64,000 nucleotides of DNA from Caedimonas sp. (GTDB lineage: Bacteria; Pseudomonadota; Alphaproteobacteria; Caedimonadales; Caedimonadaceae), in NCBI GenBank assembly GCA_016794245.1, contig JAEUKR010000023.1, forward strand, positions 20,025-84,024, read 5' to 3'. The translations under genes and the position numbers were made by a program. Of the stretch, positions 54,705-63,365 are shown piece by piece (the first letter of the stretch is position 1; each line of letters opens with the position of its first letter). The notes beneath the pieces are model-generated. The model saw nothing but the letters and a program-made list of their open reading frames with translations, was not told the origin of the DNA and did not search any database.

Positions 54705-55538
54705 GTGGCTCACCCTGTGATTGACTGGTTTTTTAAAATGTTTCGCTATCGAAAAAACACGGATTCAGTGCGTGAAACCATTACGGAACTGATTCAGGAA
54801 AGCCCTGAAGACGGATCTTCGCTCAACAATGAAGAGCGTACTCTGCTGTCGAACGTGTTGAGATTGCGTGATGTCACCGTCGATGACGTCAAGATTCCGC
54901 GCGCTGATATGATTGCGATATCTGTGGATATTAAATTCTCAGAGTTGATAAAACTTATCTCTGCAACGCCTTTTACGCGCTTGCCGGTTTATCAGAATAT
55001 GTTGGATGACTTATTGGGATATATCCATGTGAAGGATATTGTACTTCATGCTCAAGACAGCGATTTTGATATCCGGAATATTATCCAGCAAGTTCTTTTT
55101 GTTCCTCCTTCGATGCGGCTGTTAGATTTATTGCTGCAAATGAGATCAACACAAATTCCCATGGCCTATGTCGTTGATGAATACGGTGGAGTCGATGGAT
55201 TGGTCACTTCCTGGGATATTGTTCGTGAAATTCTCGGCGACTTGCAGGATGATCATACGCCCGAAATTTCCTCGCAGATCACATCTCTCGCAGATGGTAC
55301 CTATGTTTTGGATGCTCGCCTTTCGATCGAAGATCTGGAAGAAAGCATTGGTAAAATTTTAACGGATGAGGAACGACAGGAAGATATTGAAACGGTGGGG
55401 GGACTTGTGATGTATCTGGCGGGTCGTGTTCCGGATCGCAAGGAAGTTATTTTCCATTCTTCCGGCGTCGAATTTGAAGTGATGGAAGCTAGCCCGCGCA
55501 GCATCACCCGAATTCGACTGTATCCTTCGAAATCATAG
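54705..55538 (+). CDS. CorC/HlyC-type CBS-domain protein
   Basis: Soluble member of the CorC/TlyC family with two CBS domains (about residues 60-180; MLDDLLGYIHVKDIVLHAQ and MAYVVDEYGGVDGLVTSWDIV) and a C-terminal transporter-associated domain (about 195-275; VLDARLSIEDLEESIG). There are no membrane helices. In enterics CorC is tied to magnesium/cobalt efflux; this role is inferred. Start is GTG 54705 with AGAGGAA upstream. 277 residues. Confidence 0.93.
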   Translation: MAHPVIDWFFKMFRYRKNTDSVRETITELIQESPEDGSSLNNEERTLLSNVLRLRDVTVDDVKIPRADMIAISVDIKFSELIKLISATPFTRLPVYQNMLDDLLGYIHVKDIVLHAQDSDFDIRNIIQQVLFVPPSMRLLDLLLQMRSTQIPMAYVVDEYGGVDGLVTSWDIVREILGDLQDDHTPEISSQITSLADGTYVLDARLSIEDLEESIGKILTDEERQEDIETVGGLVMYLAGRVPDRKEVIFHSSGVEFEVMEASPRSITRIRLYPSKS

Positions 55539-55548
55539 AACAAATAAA

Positions 55549-57090
55549 ATGCTAAGCAAATTATCCTCATATCGGCTATGGCATTCTCCCCGATCACAAA
55601 AGGGAATCGCTTTTTTCTGCGGAATTCTTGGAGCGGGAGCGCTCGCGCCTCTCTATATCCTTCCGCTTCTCGTCCCTGCTTTCTGTTGTGTCTTATGGTT
55701 AATGTCAGAATCTTCCACCTCAGGCTCGTCTTTTTGGATTGGCTGGTGGTTTGGTTTTGGATATTTTATGACGGGTCTATATTGGATTGCGTTTGCCCTT
55801 GGCGTTGACCTGGATCGCTTCGTGTGGATGATTCCCTTTTCGCTTTTTGGATTGCCGGCTCTCCTTGCCTTTTTTATCGCGCCCGTTTTTGCCCTGACTT
55901 CCGCTTTTAAATTCGAGAGAGAAGGACGACTTATTTTATTTGCTGTCCTATGGACTGTTTTTGAATGGCTTCGGGGTCACCTTTTTACAGGTTTTCCCTG
56001 GAATCTGATTGGGTATTGCTGGATGAATTTTCCTTCGGTTGCGCAAAGTCTTTCGATTTTTGGTGCGTATGGTCTGGGGTTCTTAACCATTTTATGGGCC
56101 TCAGCGCCCATTTTGTGGCCTCGGTGGCGCTCGATAAGCGGTATTTATGTCCTTTTTCTAGGCTTCGCTCTTTTTGGCATGTGGCGGTTACACACGGCTC
56201 AGGTCGAAATGGTTCCAAATCTGACGCTTCGTTTGGTACAACCGTCGATCCCACAGAGATTAAAATGGTCGAAAGAGCATATGGAAGAAAACTTTCGTAC
56301 ACTTTTAACCCTGACAAAAATGCCGCCCTGTCCTTCTCCTGTCGTTTATATCTGGCCTGAATCGGCAACACCCTTTTTCCTTGCCAATGATGCGGTGCGC
56401 CGCCTTGCTCTTGCGCGTTCCCTGTCTCCCAGAGGTATGTTGTTGACGGGAACAACGCGCGGGATCAGATCTTCCAGAGATGAACTCAAACTTTGGAACA
56501 GTTTAATCGCCGTTGATGAAGAAGGAAATCTTGCGGGTGTCTATGATAAAAGTCATCTGGTGCCTTTTGGAGAATATATTCCCTTTCATAGCTTATTTTC
56601 CGGCATCATTCATAAAGTAACGTCAGGTTCTATTGATTATTCCGCTGGTTCCGGTCTTCAGACGGTGACAGTGCCGGGAGTACCTTCTTTCAGCCCTCTG
56701 ATCTGTTATGAGGTTATTTTTCCAGGAGCAGTCAAATCTGACCAAGGACCTGCGCCTGAGTGGCTTTTGAATATTACCAATGATGCTTGGTATGGGCGCA
56801 CGTCTGGTCCTTATCAACACCTGGATATTGCGCGGGCACGGGCTATTGAAGAGGGATTGCCTCTTGTCAGGGTTGGCAATAATGGCATTTCCGCGGTGAT
56901 TGATCCTTATGGACGCGTGTTGAATAAACTTGAATTGGATAAACGAGGGGTTTTGGACGTCAAGCTTCCAAAACCTCTTTCGAATCACACAATCTACTTT
57001 TACTATGGCGATAAGGCACTTCTTTTGATACTGTTCATCGCTCTTGCGTTTATTGGTCTTTGCAGAAGATCCTGTAAAATCAATTGTTAA
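55549..57090 (+). CDS. lnt: Apolipoprotein N-acyltransferase
   Basis: Adds the third acyl chain to lipoproteins in the inner membrane. N-terminal membrane helices (about residues 15-210) are followed by a nitrilase-like domain with catalytic Glu in YIWPESATPFFL, Lys in GVYDKSHLVPFGEY and Cys in SFSPLICYEVIFPG. 513 residues, equal to E. coli Lnt. Follows corC by 10 nt and, with lspA, gives the standard lipoprotein maturation path. Confidence 0.95.
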   Translation: MLSKLSSYRLWHSPRSQKGIAFFCGILGAGALAPLYILPLLVPAFCCVLWLMSESSTSGSSFWIGWWFGFGYFMTGLYWIAFALGVDLDRFVWMIPFSLFGLPALLAFFIAPVFALTSAFKFEREGRLILFAVLWTVFEWLRGHLFTGFPWNLIGYCWMNFPSVAQSLSIFGAYGLGFLTILWASAPILWPRWRSISGIYVLFLGFALFGMWRLHTAQVEMVPNLTLRLVQPSIPQRLKWSKEHMEENFRTLLTLTKMPPCPSPVVYIWPESATPFFLANDAVRRLALARSLSPRGMLLTGTTRGIRSSRDELKLWNSLIAVDEEGNLAGVYDKSHLVPFGEYIPFHSLFSGIIHKVTSGSIDYSAGSGLQTVTVPGVPSFSPLICYEVIFPGAVKSDQGPAPEWLLNITNDAWYGRTSGPYQHLDIARARAIEEGLPLVRVGNNGISAVIDPYGRVLNKLELDKRGVLDVKLPKPLSNHTIYFYYGDKALLLILFIALAFIGLCRRSCKINC

Positions 57091-57154
57091 GAGTATGGCG
57101 GTTCATGAACATGATGAATAAAACCCTGGAATTAAACACCTGAAGGCCTACCTT

Positions 57155-57787
57155 TCATGAATACATCTTTTGCATCCGTTCCGTCACAGTTCTTGCGCGT
57201 TCTGGCGCCAATAAATTTTCAAGCTCTTCGTTAAACCAATGGCTGATATAAGATGTAAAAGAATTGAAATCGCTGAAATCATCCAGACTTTGACAGTTTT
57301 TAAAAGGCTCAGTCAGTGGAATATTTTCAAACTCCACGAATATAACTGTTTGCTTGTTCACCTCGAGAGGTTTTACAAACTGGAAATGGTCTTTAAATCT
57401 TTCTCTCGGAATGATGTGTGAAGACAAAGGGGATGCTCTTTGAGAAGAACTTTGTTCCGATGGCTGCGTCTTGTTATTGACATTATTGACGTAAAGGGAA
57501 AGATGGTGTCCTATACTCGCCCAGAGTTCTTCTTCCGAACCGAAACATGAGGGTCTTAAATAGTGACCATCCTTTGGAGCAAAGAGCAAATTCCAGATAT
57601 TCAGCGTTAAAACACTATAAGGTGTTGCAAAGTAAGTGTTAAAAATGAAACGTTGTTTAAATGCCGCGTGATACTCGTTCTCTTCCTCAAAGACCGATTT
57701 CTTTTCGCTCCCATATACGACGTCGCTTGCTATTAAGGAAAAACAAACAGTAAAAACGTAAGTAAATATCTTTGATTTTGATTTCAT
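57155..57787 (-). CDS. Exported protein of unknown function
   Basis: I do not recognise a family. The 210-residue product starts with a signal peptide (MKSKSKIFTYVFTVCFSLIA, cleavage near VVYGS). The mature part is mixed and polar, with a serine/glutamine-rich middle (TQPSEQSSSQRASPLS) and FVEFENIPLTEPFKNC. The ATG at 57787 has AGAGAGG upstream; an upstream in-frame start at 57865 would precede the signal peptide with AT-rich residues. Base composition is more AT-rich than the neighbours, consistent with acquisition or rapid drift. Confidence 0.75.
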   Translation of the reverse strand: MKSKSKIFTYVFTVCFSLIASDVVYGSEKKSVFEEENEYHAAFKQRFIFNTYFATPYSVLTLNIWNLLFAPKDGHYLRPSCFGSEEELWASIGHHLSLYVNNVNNKTQPSEQSSSQRASPLSSHIIPRERFKDHFQFVKPLEVNKQTVIFVEFENIPLTEPFKNCQSLDDFSDFNSFTSYISHWFNEELENLLAPERARTVTERMQKMYS

Positions 57788-57879
57788 GATGGCCTCTCTT
57801 TTTTGAATTATCATGAAAATAGTTTGCGCATATAATATTAAAAAAAAATTACTGGCAATAATCAAACAAAAAAATACTG

Positions 57880-57896
57880 ATGCCGTGGCATTTTTG
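57880..57896. terminator. Weak hairpin in the gap after the Mla operon
   Basis: ATGCC and GGCAT flank a very short loop and TTTTT follows on the plus strand; on the minus strand a T-run comes about 6 nt later. It may end the Mla-operon transcript, but the stem is short. Confidence 0.25.
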
Positions 57897-57901
57897 GCGC
57901 C

Positions 57902-58648
57902 TTATCCTGACAATGCCGAACCTTCTTTCAGCGTCCATGCGACGACATCGACGAGCGTTTGTCCGAGCGCCCTTTCATACGCTTGGAGGAAAGCCCTTTC
58001 CGTGCGCTCAGAGACTGGGGACAAGCTTTTAAAAGCGCGTTGTGCGACCACATTTCGATGTTTGTTGGCAATCAGCTTGGCTGAAAGGTCAATCCGTACG
58101 TCTTGTTGAGCCAACCCTGTCAAAACAATTTCCGCTGTTTTAATGTGAAGCTGCAACACGAAACGGGGGTTAAAATCTTCATCCGTTTGTCCTACGCCAA
58201 TAATTCTGCCTGATTTTTCAAAAGCCGAAATCGTTTGTTGCTGTATCAGCGCAGGCAGACGATCGCTCCATTCAAGATTCGCGAGAGGCTCAAGGGCGCG
58301 AATACCTTTCTCAGTTTCAATATTGACAATAATGCGCCTGGAGTCAAAAGGGTCGATTGCCAGAGGCTGCTCTATGGCGAGAGACCAGGTGACCGGGTTT
58401 AAATCGGCGGGAAATTGAAACGCGAGCATAAGGGTGACGCTTTTGGGACGGGGCGGTGCAGGCGGCAGGAGACTGACACAACCGGAAAGCAAAAAGCTGC
58501 AGAGAACCATCAATACCCCAACGATTTGGAAATCTGAACAAGCAGACACGCGGTCAATCTCGCGCGGTGTATGATAAGGACGTGAGCAGGACGAAGCCTG
58601 ACGTCCAATGCCCCCGAATTTTGAAAGACGAAAAGTAAAATAGGTCAT
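57902..58648 (-). CDS. ABC-type transport auxiliary lipoprotein (PqiC-like), last gene of the Mla-type operon
   Basis: The 248-residue frame starts at ATG 58648, which overlaps the stop of the MCE gene (ATGA), implying coupling. However, residues about 3-42 are encoded by a family A repeat, and the real lipoprotein signal (VLMVLCSFLLSGC, Cys about residue 57) lies behind it. Starting at the internal ATG 58510 (MVLCSF) would give a normal lipoprotein of about 202 residues. The mature domain carries VTLMLAFQFPADLNPVTWSL and ends with ALGQTLVDVVAWTL, typical of DUF330/PqiC-type partners of MCE systems. Confidence 0.82.
   Translation of the reverse strand: MTYFTFRLSKFGGIGRQASSCSRPYHTPREIDRVSACSDFQIVGVLMVLCSFLLSGCVSLLPPAPPRPKSVTLMLAFQFPADLNPVTWSLAIEQPLAIDPFDSRRIIVNIETEKGIRALEPLANLEWSDRLPALIQQQTISAFEKSGRIIGVGQTDEDFNPRFVLQLHIKTAEIVLTGLAQQDVRIDLSAKLIANKHRNVVAQRAFKSLSPVSERTERAFLQAYERALGQTLVDVVAWTLKEGSALSG
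58530..58640 (-). repeat. Family A element at the 5' end of the lipoprotein gene
   Basis: On the minus strand TTTTCGTCTTTCAAAATTCG followed by GGGGCATTGGACGTC, then TTCGTCCTGCTCACGTCC and TTATCATACACCGCGCG, follows family A from its left end; the right end is replaced by the degraded GATTTCCAAATCGTTGGGGT. It lies between the start codon and the signal sequence of the lipoprotein gene. Confidence 0.82.
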
Positions 58649-59523
58649 GGCGCCCGATATCCTTCCTTCTCAGGTTTGGAAAGCAACCCCAAAGGATTGC
58701 GCTCAAGTTCACGAGTCAGTTTTCGCAATTCGTCAGCGGCGCGGCGCACTTGCCCAAGTGTTTTCGGCAAGTCGTTTAATGTTTTTTCAACATCGCCCTG
58801 GTTATCGCGTATCGTCAAACGGATTTCTTCGACGGTGCGAGAGAAGACGTTAAGACTTGTGCGCATATCTTCGCTAAAAGACGCCACAGATTGATTGACT
58901 TGCCTGAGTGTGTTTCTGCTCTCTTGAACGAGATTCTCAAGAGAATTCCGTCCCTCGGCCAATTGCCTACTTATTTTTGAGAGATTTTTCATAAGGTGGC
59001 GAACCTCATCACGGTTTTCTTTATCAAATAATTCATTCAATTGCTCGGATAATTCATAAACGCTCGAAAGGATATGAGGGACATTGGTAAACAACAGGTC
59101 GATCTTGGAAGGTTGAGAGGGAATAATCGGATAAGAGTGACCTTCTTTTGCTTTGAGCAAGGGGCTTGATCCGCCACCGCCCTGAATCTGAATATAGGCG
59201 TATCCTGTCAAGCCTTGAATTTCGATCGAGGCAATGACGTCTTCGCGCATCAATCCAGTTTCCGTGATCGCCACTCTTACCCGTACGCGGTCAATATTTT
59301 TGGGATCAACGGCAATGTCCTTAACTTTTCCGATAGGAATCCCATGATAGCGCACATCTTCGTTCACTCGAAGGCCACTGACGGAACCTTCGAAGAAAAT
59401 ATCATACAATGATGCTCCCTTGCCAAAGTCAACCCGTGAAATCCACAGGACAAAGACAAGCGCCGCAATCGTCAATCCAACAACGAAACTTCCCACAATA
59501 ACATAGTTGGCGCGTGTCTCCAT
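58645..59523 (-). CDS. mlaD: MlaD-like MCE-domain protein
   Basis: An N-terminal helix (about residues 7-27) and one MCE domain (about 39-117; VSGLRVNEDVRYHGIPIGKVKDI, then ASIEIQGLTGYAYIQIQGG) are followed by a long helical C-terminal part (LTNVPHILSSVYELSEQLN onward), which may form the tunnel-like extension seen in longer MCE proteins. I chose ATG 59523 (METRANYVIVGSFVV, 292 residues); its A overlaps the mlaF stop codon by one base (TAATG). Confidence 0.92.
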   Translation of the reverse strand: METRANYVIVGSFVVGLTIAALVFVLWISRVDFGKGASLYDIFFEGSVSGLRVNEDVRYHGIPIGKVKDIAVDPKNIDRVRVRVAITETGLMREDVIASIEIQGLTGYAYIQIQGGGGSSPLLKAKEGHSYPIIPSQPSKIDLLFTNVPHILSSVYELSEQLNELFDKENRDEVRHLMKNLSKISRQLAEGRNSLENLVQESRNTLRQVNQSVASFSEDMRTSLNVFSRTVEEIRLTIRDNQGDVEKTLNDLPKTLGQVRRAADELRKLTRELERNPLGLLSKPEKEGYRAP

Positions 59524-60284
59524 TATCTTTTGATCTCTTTCTGGGGGGCTTGTCCTCGACGTCCCTGAAAATACTCCTTGATCCATGGATGATCGTGATC
59601 TTGCAAAGAATCAGGCGTGCCGATCATCAACTGTTGATCCACCAGGACGGCGACACGATCACAAACGGTAAAAAGACTATCAAGATCATGCGTCACCATC
59701 ATCACTGTAAGATTGAAATAATGTTGAAGATCCTTGATAAGGAAGTCAAACTTTTTGGCAGAGACAGAATCAAGTCCGGACGTTGGCTCATCCAGAAACA
59801 GAATCTCAGGATCAATCGCCAAGGCCCGCGCAAGGGCGGCACGCTTGACCATTCCTCCCGAAAGTTGTGCCGGAAATTTGGATTCTGCATCTTTCGGAAG
59901 TCCGACCATATCAAGTTTGAGAAAAGCCAGATCGTGGGCTAACTCCTCAGGCATATGGGCAATTTCGCGCATGGGAATGCGAATATTGTCTCCGACCGAG
60001 AGGGAACTGAAAAGCGCCCCGTTCTGAAAAAGGACGCCCCAGCGTTGTCTGAGGTTCCGGCTGGCGGCAGGATCGCGGGTGTCTGCGCCAAAGATGCGGA
60101 TTTTGCCTGAATCCTGATGATGCAATCCCAGAATCGTGCGCAAAAGAACTGATTTCCCACTTCCGGAAGCACCCACCAGACCGAGAATTTCGCCACGATA
60201 CACGCGCAACGACACATGACGATGCAGCTTTTTCCCCTGGATGGAGGTGCATACGTTTTCAAGGTCGATCACGACGTCTGCCAC
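59523..60284 (-). CDS. mlaF: Phospholipid ABC transporter ATPase, MlaF-like
   Basis: ABC ATPase of the MCE transport system. Walker A VGASGSGKSVLLRTILGL (about residue 36), signature LSGGMVKRAALARALA, Walker B EILFLDEPTSGLDSVSA. 253 residues, normal. It lies 2 nt after mlaE and overlaps the MCE gene by one base. It would energise lipid movement between inner and outer membranes. Confidence 0.94.
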   Translation of the reverse strand: MADVVIDLENVCTSIQGKKLHRHVSLRVYRGEILGLVGASGSGKSVLLRTILGLHHQDSGKIRIFGADTRDPAASRNLRQRWGVLFQNGALFSSLSVGDNIRIPMREIAHMPEELAHDLAFLKLDMVGLPKDAESKFPAQLSGGMVKRAALARALAIDPEILFLDEPTSGLDSVSAKKFDFLIKDLQHYFNLTVMMVTHDLDSLFTVCDRVAVLVDQQLMIGTPDSLQDHDHPWIKEYFQGRRGQAPQKEIKR

Positions 60285-60286
60285 GC

Positions 60287-61483
60287 CTAAATCTCCAGAA
60301 AGGAAAACAGGATTGAAAAGGCTGCATCAAGCACGATGACAAGGAAGATTCCTTCGACAACCGACTGGGTCGTGCGCCGTCCCACGCTCTCGGCGCCGCC
60401 AGAGACGCGCAAGCCCTCAAAACAGGCTGTCAATGCGATGACAAAAGCGAAGACGGGCGCCTTGACGATCCCGGTCCAGAATGTCCAGTCCTTGATCGAA
60501 AGAAGGAGATGCTTGCTGAAATCAACCGGGCCTGTGCCGATCAAAAAGTACGTCGCGATGCCTCCTCCCACAAGAGCCATCATGTCCGCAAAGAAAGTGA
60601 GCAGCGGCAGGACAATCACCAAAGCGAGAACTCTTGGAATCACTAAAACGTCCACAGGGTTGAAGCCGAGGACATAGAGAGCGTCAATTTCCTGATTGAG
60701 TTTCATAAAGCCCAGTTGAGCCGTATAGGCGCTGCCGGATCGTCCAGCCACGACGATTGCCGTCAACAGAATGCCCAATTCGCGCAACACGGAAACAGCC
60801 AGCAAATTGATGGTAAAAATCTCCGCACCAAATCGTCTCAGTTGGTCCGCACCTTGATAAACCAGCACAACGCCGATCAAAAAAGAGATAAGACCCACAA
60901 TCGGCAGAGCGTTGACGCCTGTTTTATGCATCATGTCAATTAAACTGACAAGACGAAGACGTCCGGGACGAAGCCCTGTTTTGATCATGTGGACGGTTAC
61001 TTCGCCCAAAAATGACAGGGCTTCGAGAAGTGTCTTGCTGTACTGGATGGTTCCTTTTCCGATGGCGTTCAAGCCATATGCAAGACGGGAACGGGATGAT
61101 TTTTGATGGGATGACGGAGGGAGAGCGGCAAATTTTCTGACGGTGCGAAGAATGTCTGTCACGTCCGCAGAGCCTTCTTTGATCTCGTAAGATATTCCTG
61201 TTTTCTCAATATTTTTCAGAAATTTTGCAACAAGATAAGCGCCTGCCGTATCTAAACACTCAAGGCCAGACAAATTTACGATGAGGTTCCTGTCTGGCGA
61301 AACTTCAAGAGAGTTCAAGCTATCGGCGATGTTTTGCACACAAGAGGTACGCCAACCTCCGACAAGGTGAATCGTCAGGGTGTTGTCTGACTGAGAGACG
61401 GTAATCGTTGGCAATGTCGACAAAGATAATCGTTCCTGGCGCAAGGTTCCTGTTAAGCCAATGATACAGACTTCTTTTATCAT
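60287..61483 (-). CDS. mlaE: MlaE-like permease with N-terminal STAS domain
   Basis: The C-terminal part (about residues 155-398) is the MlaE permease with LIDMMHKTGVNALPIVGLISFLIG, GRSGSAYTAQLGFMKLNQEIDALYVLG and FEGLRVSGGAESVGRRTTQSVV. The N-terminal ~110 residues form a STAS-like domain (ITVSQSDNTLTIHLVGGW; NLIVNLSGLECLDTAGAYLV), so MlaB and MlaE functions appear fused, as in other alphaproteobacteria. The start is uncertain: ATG 61483 lies inside a family B repeat; an open TTG-started frame reaches 61579. 398 residues from 61483. Confidence 0.9.
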   Translation of the reverse strand: MIKEVCIIGLTGTLRQERLSLSTLPTITVSQSDNTLTIHLVGGWRTSCVQNIADSLNSLEVSPDRNLIVNLSGLECLDTAGAYLVAKFLKNIEKTGISYEIKEGSADVTDILRTVRKFAALPPSSHQKSSRSRLAYGLNAIGKGTIQYSKTLLEALSFLGEVTVHMIKTGLRPGRLRLVSLIDMMHKTGVNALPIVGLISFLIGVVLVYQGADQLRRFGAEIFTINLLAVSVLRELGILLTAIVVAGRSGSAYTAQLGFMKLNQEIDALYVLGFNPVDVLVIPRVLALVIVLPLLTFFADMMALVGGGIATYFLIGTGPVDFSKHLLLSIKDWTFWTGIVKAPVFAFVIALTACFEGLRVSGGAESVGRRTTQSVVEGIFLVIVLDAAFSILFSFLEI

Positions 61484-61548
61484 CAGATATGTCGCAGAGA
61501 CTTTCAGGCAAACGCATCTGACGGATATGAATTCGCAAAGAAGTCTAC
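61467..61548. repeat. Family B element, second full copy (82 bp)
   Basis: CAGACTTCTTTTATCATCAG and ATATG, then GACTTTCAGGCAAACGCATC, then GCAAAGAAGTCTA: same ends, interior and length as 45289-45369. It contains the chosen mlaE start codon and part of the mlaE leader. Confidence 0.7.
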
Positions 61549-61582
61549 TGATTCTTGCCTTAATCTTTAAACAATACAAGCC

Positions 61583-62989
61583 CTAATTCAAAAACAGGAT
61601 GATCATGAGACCCAGAAGCGGAAGAAGCAATAAAAGCGCGCGGCCGCTGTAGCCAAAAAAACCTGGCATTCTGATATGATAGCTTTCGGCGATTGACTTG
61701 GCCATGAAGTTGGGGGCATTCCCGATATACGTCAAGGCGCCCATAAAAACAGATCCTGCGGAAATGGCGAATAAAACGGGCTGAAGCGTTGTCATCAAAA
61801 GCTGGGGATCGCCACCTGCCATATTGAAAAATATCAGATAAGTGGGCGCATTATCCAAAAGGCTTGAAAGAAAGCCTGTCGCCCAAAAATAAAGAGAGGG
61901 AGAAGGCGTGCCATCCGCCTGATTAATCAAGCGAAGCCATTCATGAAAGGGGCCTTGCTCTCCCGCTTTAAGCATGTCAAGCACAGGGGCGGCGGTGATG
62001 AAAATAGCCGCGAAGATGATCGCGACCTCTTGCAAGGGGGCCCAGCTGAAGTCGTTTGCCTGACGAGGCAAAGGATTCGTTTTAAAGTAGGAAAGCAGCG
62101 CGAGAAGAACCAGACCCGTATCTCGGACAAGGTTTTGAAGCTCCCACGAGATCCCTGAAAAGCTGAAAGACGTTTCTGGCTTCCACAGGCCTGTCATCAA
62201 AATCAGGCTGACGACACCGCCCAGATACCCTATATTTTCATACCCCTGTATCCGGATTTGGAAAGGACTTCCCTTGTTGGGCGTAAAAGAAGAATCCTGA
62301 AGTCTGTGATCCCAAAGATAGAAAATGCCCAGCAAAGGTAAAGCGAGAAAGAGTAACGGCAGCGCCAGATTCTTCAAGGGCCAAAAGAAATCGATGCCTT
62401 CGAGATACCCCAAAAATAAAGGAGGATCGCCAAGAGGCGTCAAGGCGCCGCCGATATTGCAGACCAGAAAAATAAAAAAGATCACCAGATGCTGGCGGTG
62501 AAGGCGATCTTTGTTGAAGAGAAGAAAAGGTCTTATAAAAAGCATCGCCGCGCCGGTTGTGCCGATCCACCCCGCAATAAAAGTAGCGATGGCCAGGATA
62601 AGCGTGTTTAATTTTGCTGAAACGGATCCCTGAATCGTGATTTGAATGCCACCCGCGGTGATATAAAGAGCCGCGATCAAACATAAAAAAGGCAAGTAAT
62701 GATGGGCGATAATTTCGGTGACCGCGACGATTGTCGTCTGCCATCCTTTGATGAGGAACAAGGGTACAAGAATGCCTGAGGCATAAAGCCCCAGGATCTT
62801 GCCATAATGAGGATGCCAGATTTTGGGCAGGATAAGAGGAAACAGGGCCAATGATCCAAGGACGAGAACAAAAGGGACGCTCCACCAGAAAGAGAGTGAG
62901 GCTCCCCCCATCGTAAACTGTCCTTCGGCCAAGGCGGAAGAAGAAAAAAGAAACATGCCTGAATAGAAAGACCATACTATTTTTCTCAT
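61583..62989 (-). CDS. nhaD: NhaD-like sodium/proton antiporter
   Basis: Polytopic inner-membrane protein of the ion-transporter (NhaD/ArsB-like) superfamily, about 12 predicted helices over 468 residues. LTPLGDPPLFLGYLEGIDFFWPL (about residue 192) and SLLDNAPTYLIFFNMAGGD (about 368) are conserved membrane-entry motifs of NhaD. The family helps pH and sodium balance. The start is ATG 62989, with a signal-like hydrophobic N-terminus. It precedes mlaE by about 100 nt on the same strand. Confidence 0.85.
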   Translation of the reverse strand: MRKIVWSFYSGMFLFSSSALAEGQFTMGGASLSFWWSVPFVLVLGSLALFPLILPKIWHPHYGKILGLYASGILVPLFLIKGWQTTIVAVTEIIAHHYLPFLCLIAALYITAGGIQITIQGSVSAKLNTLILAIATFIAGWIGTTGAAMLFIRPFLLFNKDRLHRQHLVIFFIFLVCNIGGALTPLGDPPLFLGYLEGIDFFWPLKNLALPLLFLALPLLGIFYLWDHRLQDSSFTPNKGSPFQIRIQGYENIGYLGGVVSLILMTGLWKPETSFSFSGISWELQNLVRDTGLVLLALLSYFKTNPLPRQANDFSWAPLQEVAIIFAAIFITAAPVLDMLKAGEQGPFHEWLRLINQADGTPSPSLYFWATGFLSSLLDNAPTYLIFFNMAGGDPQLLMTTLQPVLFAISAGSVFMGALTYIGNAPNFMAKSIAESYHIRMPGFFGYSGRALLLLLPLLGLMIILFLN

Positions 62990-62999
62990 TTGCGCGTCT

Positions 63000-63227
63000 T
63001 GTATATCCTTCGTTTTTCGAGCTGTAGAGGCGTTGGTGGATGTCGGTCGGGCTTCTTCCTGCCCACAATCCCTGGACTTTTTCCTTGGCTAGAATCTGGC
63101 GAGCATTGTTGCCTGAAAATCGGCACACCCCCTTTGCCCCTGAAATAAGCCTTATGTAGGCTGTGCGGGATTCATCAATCGTCCGCCACTCGCCACTCCG
63201 GATTTTGAAATCCTGAGGGGTCTGTGT
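63000..63227 (+). repeat. Long family A element upstream of nhaD
   Basis: TGTATATCCTTCGTTTTTCG, GAGGCGTTGGTGGATGTCGG and CTTCTTCCTGCCCACA give a left half; GCCACTCCGGATTTTGAAAT followed by CCTGAGGGGTCTGTG gives a right end about 190 nt later. The centre is longer than in other copies. The remainder of 62990-63365 contains the tRNA-Ser promoter. Confidence 0.7.
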
Positions 63228-63324
63228 TTATCATCATTTTTTAAAGTTTTCGCTTTTTTGGCTAAAGAAGTCAACCCAAGGTAAAAGAACGGAAGGTTTT
63301 TTGTTAAAGGTTTGATGAACGGCG

Positions 63325-63353
63325 TTGACATCCAAGCAAGGGTCGGTTAGACC
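63325..63353 (+). promoter_or_regulatory. Possible promoter of the tRNA-Ser gene
   Basis: A consensus TTGACA is followed, after 17 bases, by TAGACC, a weak -10; the tRNA starts 13 nt later. Confidence 0.45.
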
Positions 63354-63365
63354 AAAAAAGTCCCG

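Noticed and set aside
62238..63128. 296-codon frame overlapping nhaD on the same strand
   Set aside because: It is an alternative frame of the membrane protein gene with a basic, aromatic-rich composition and no homology.
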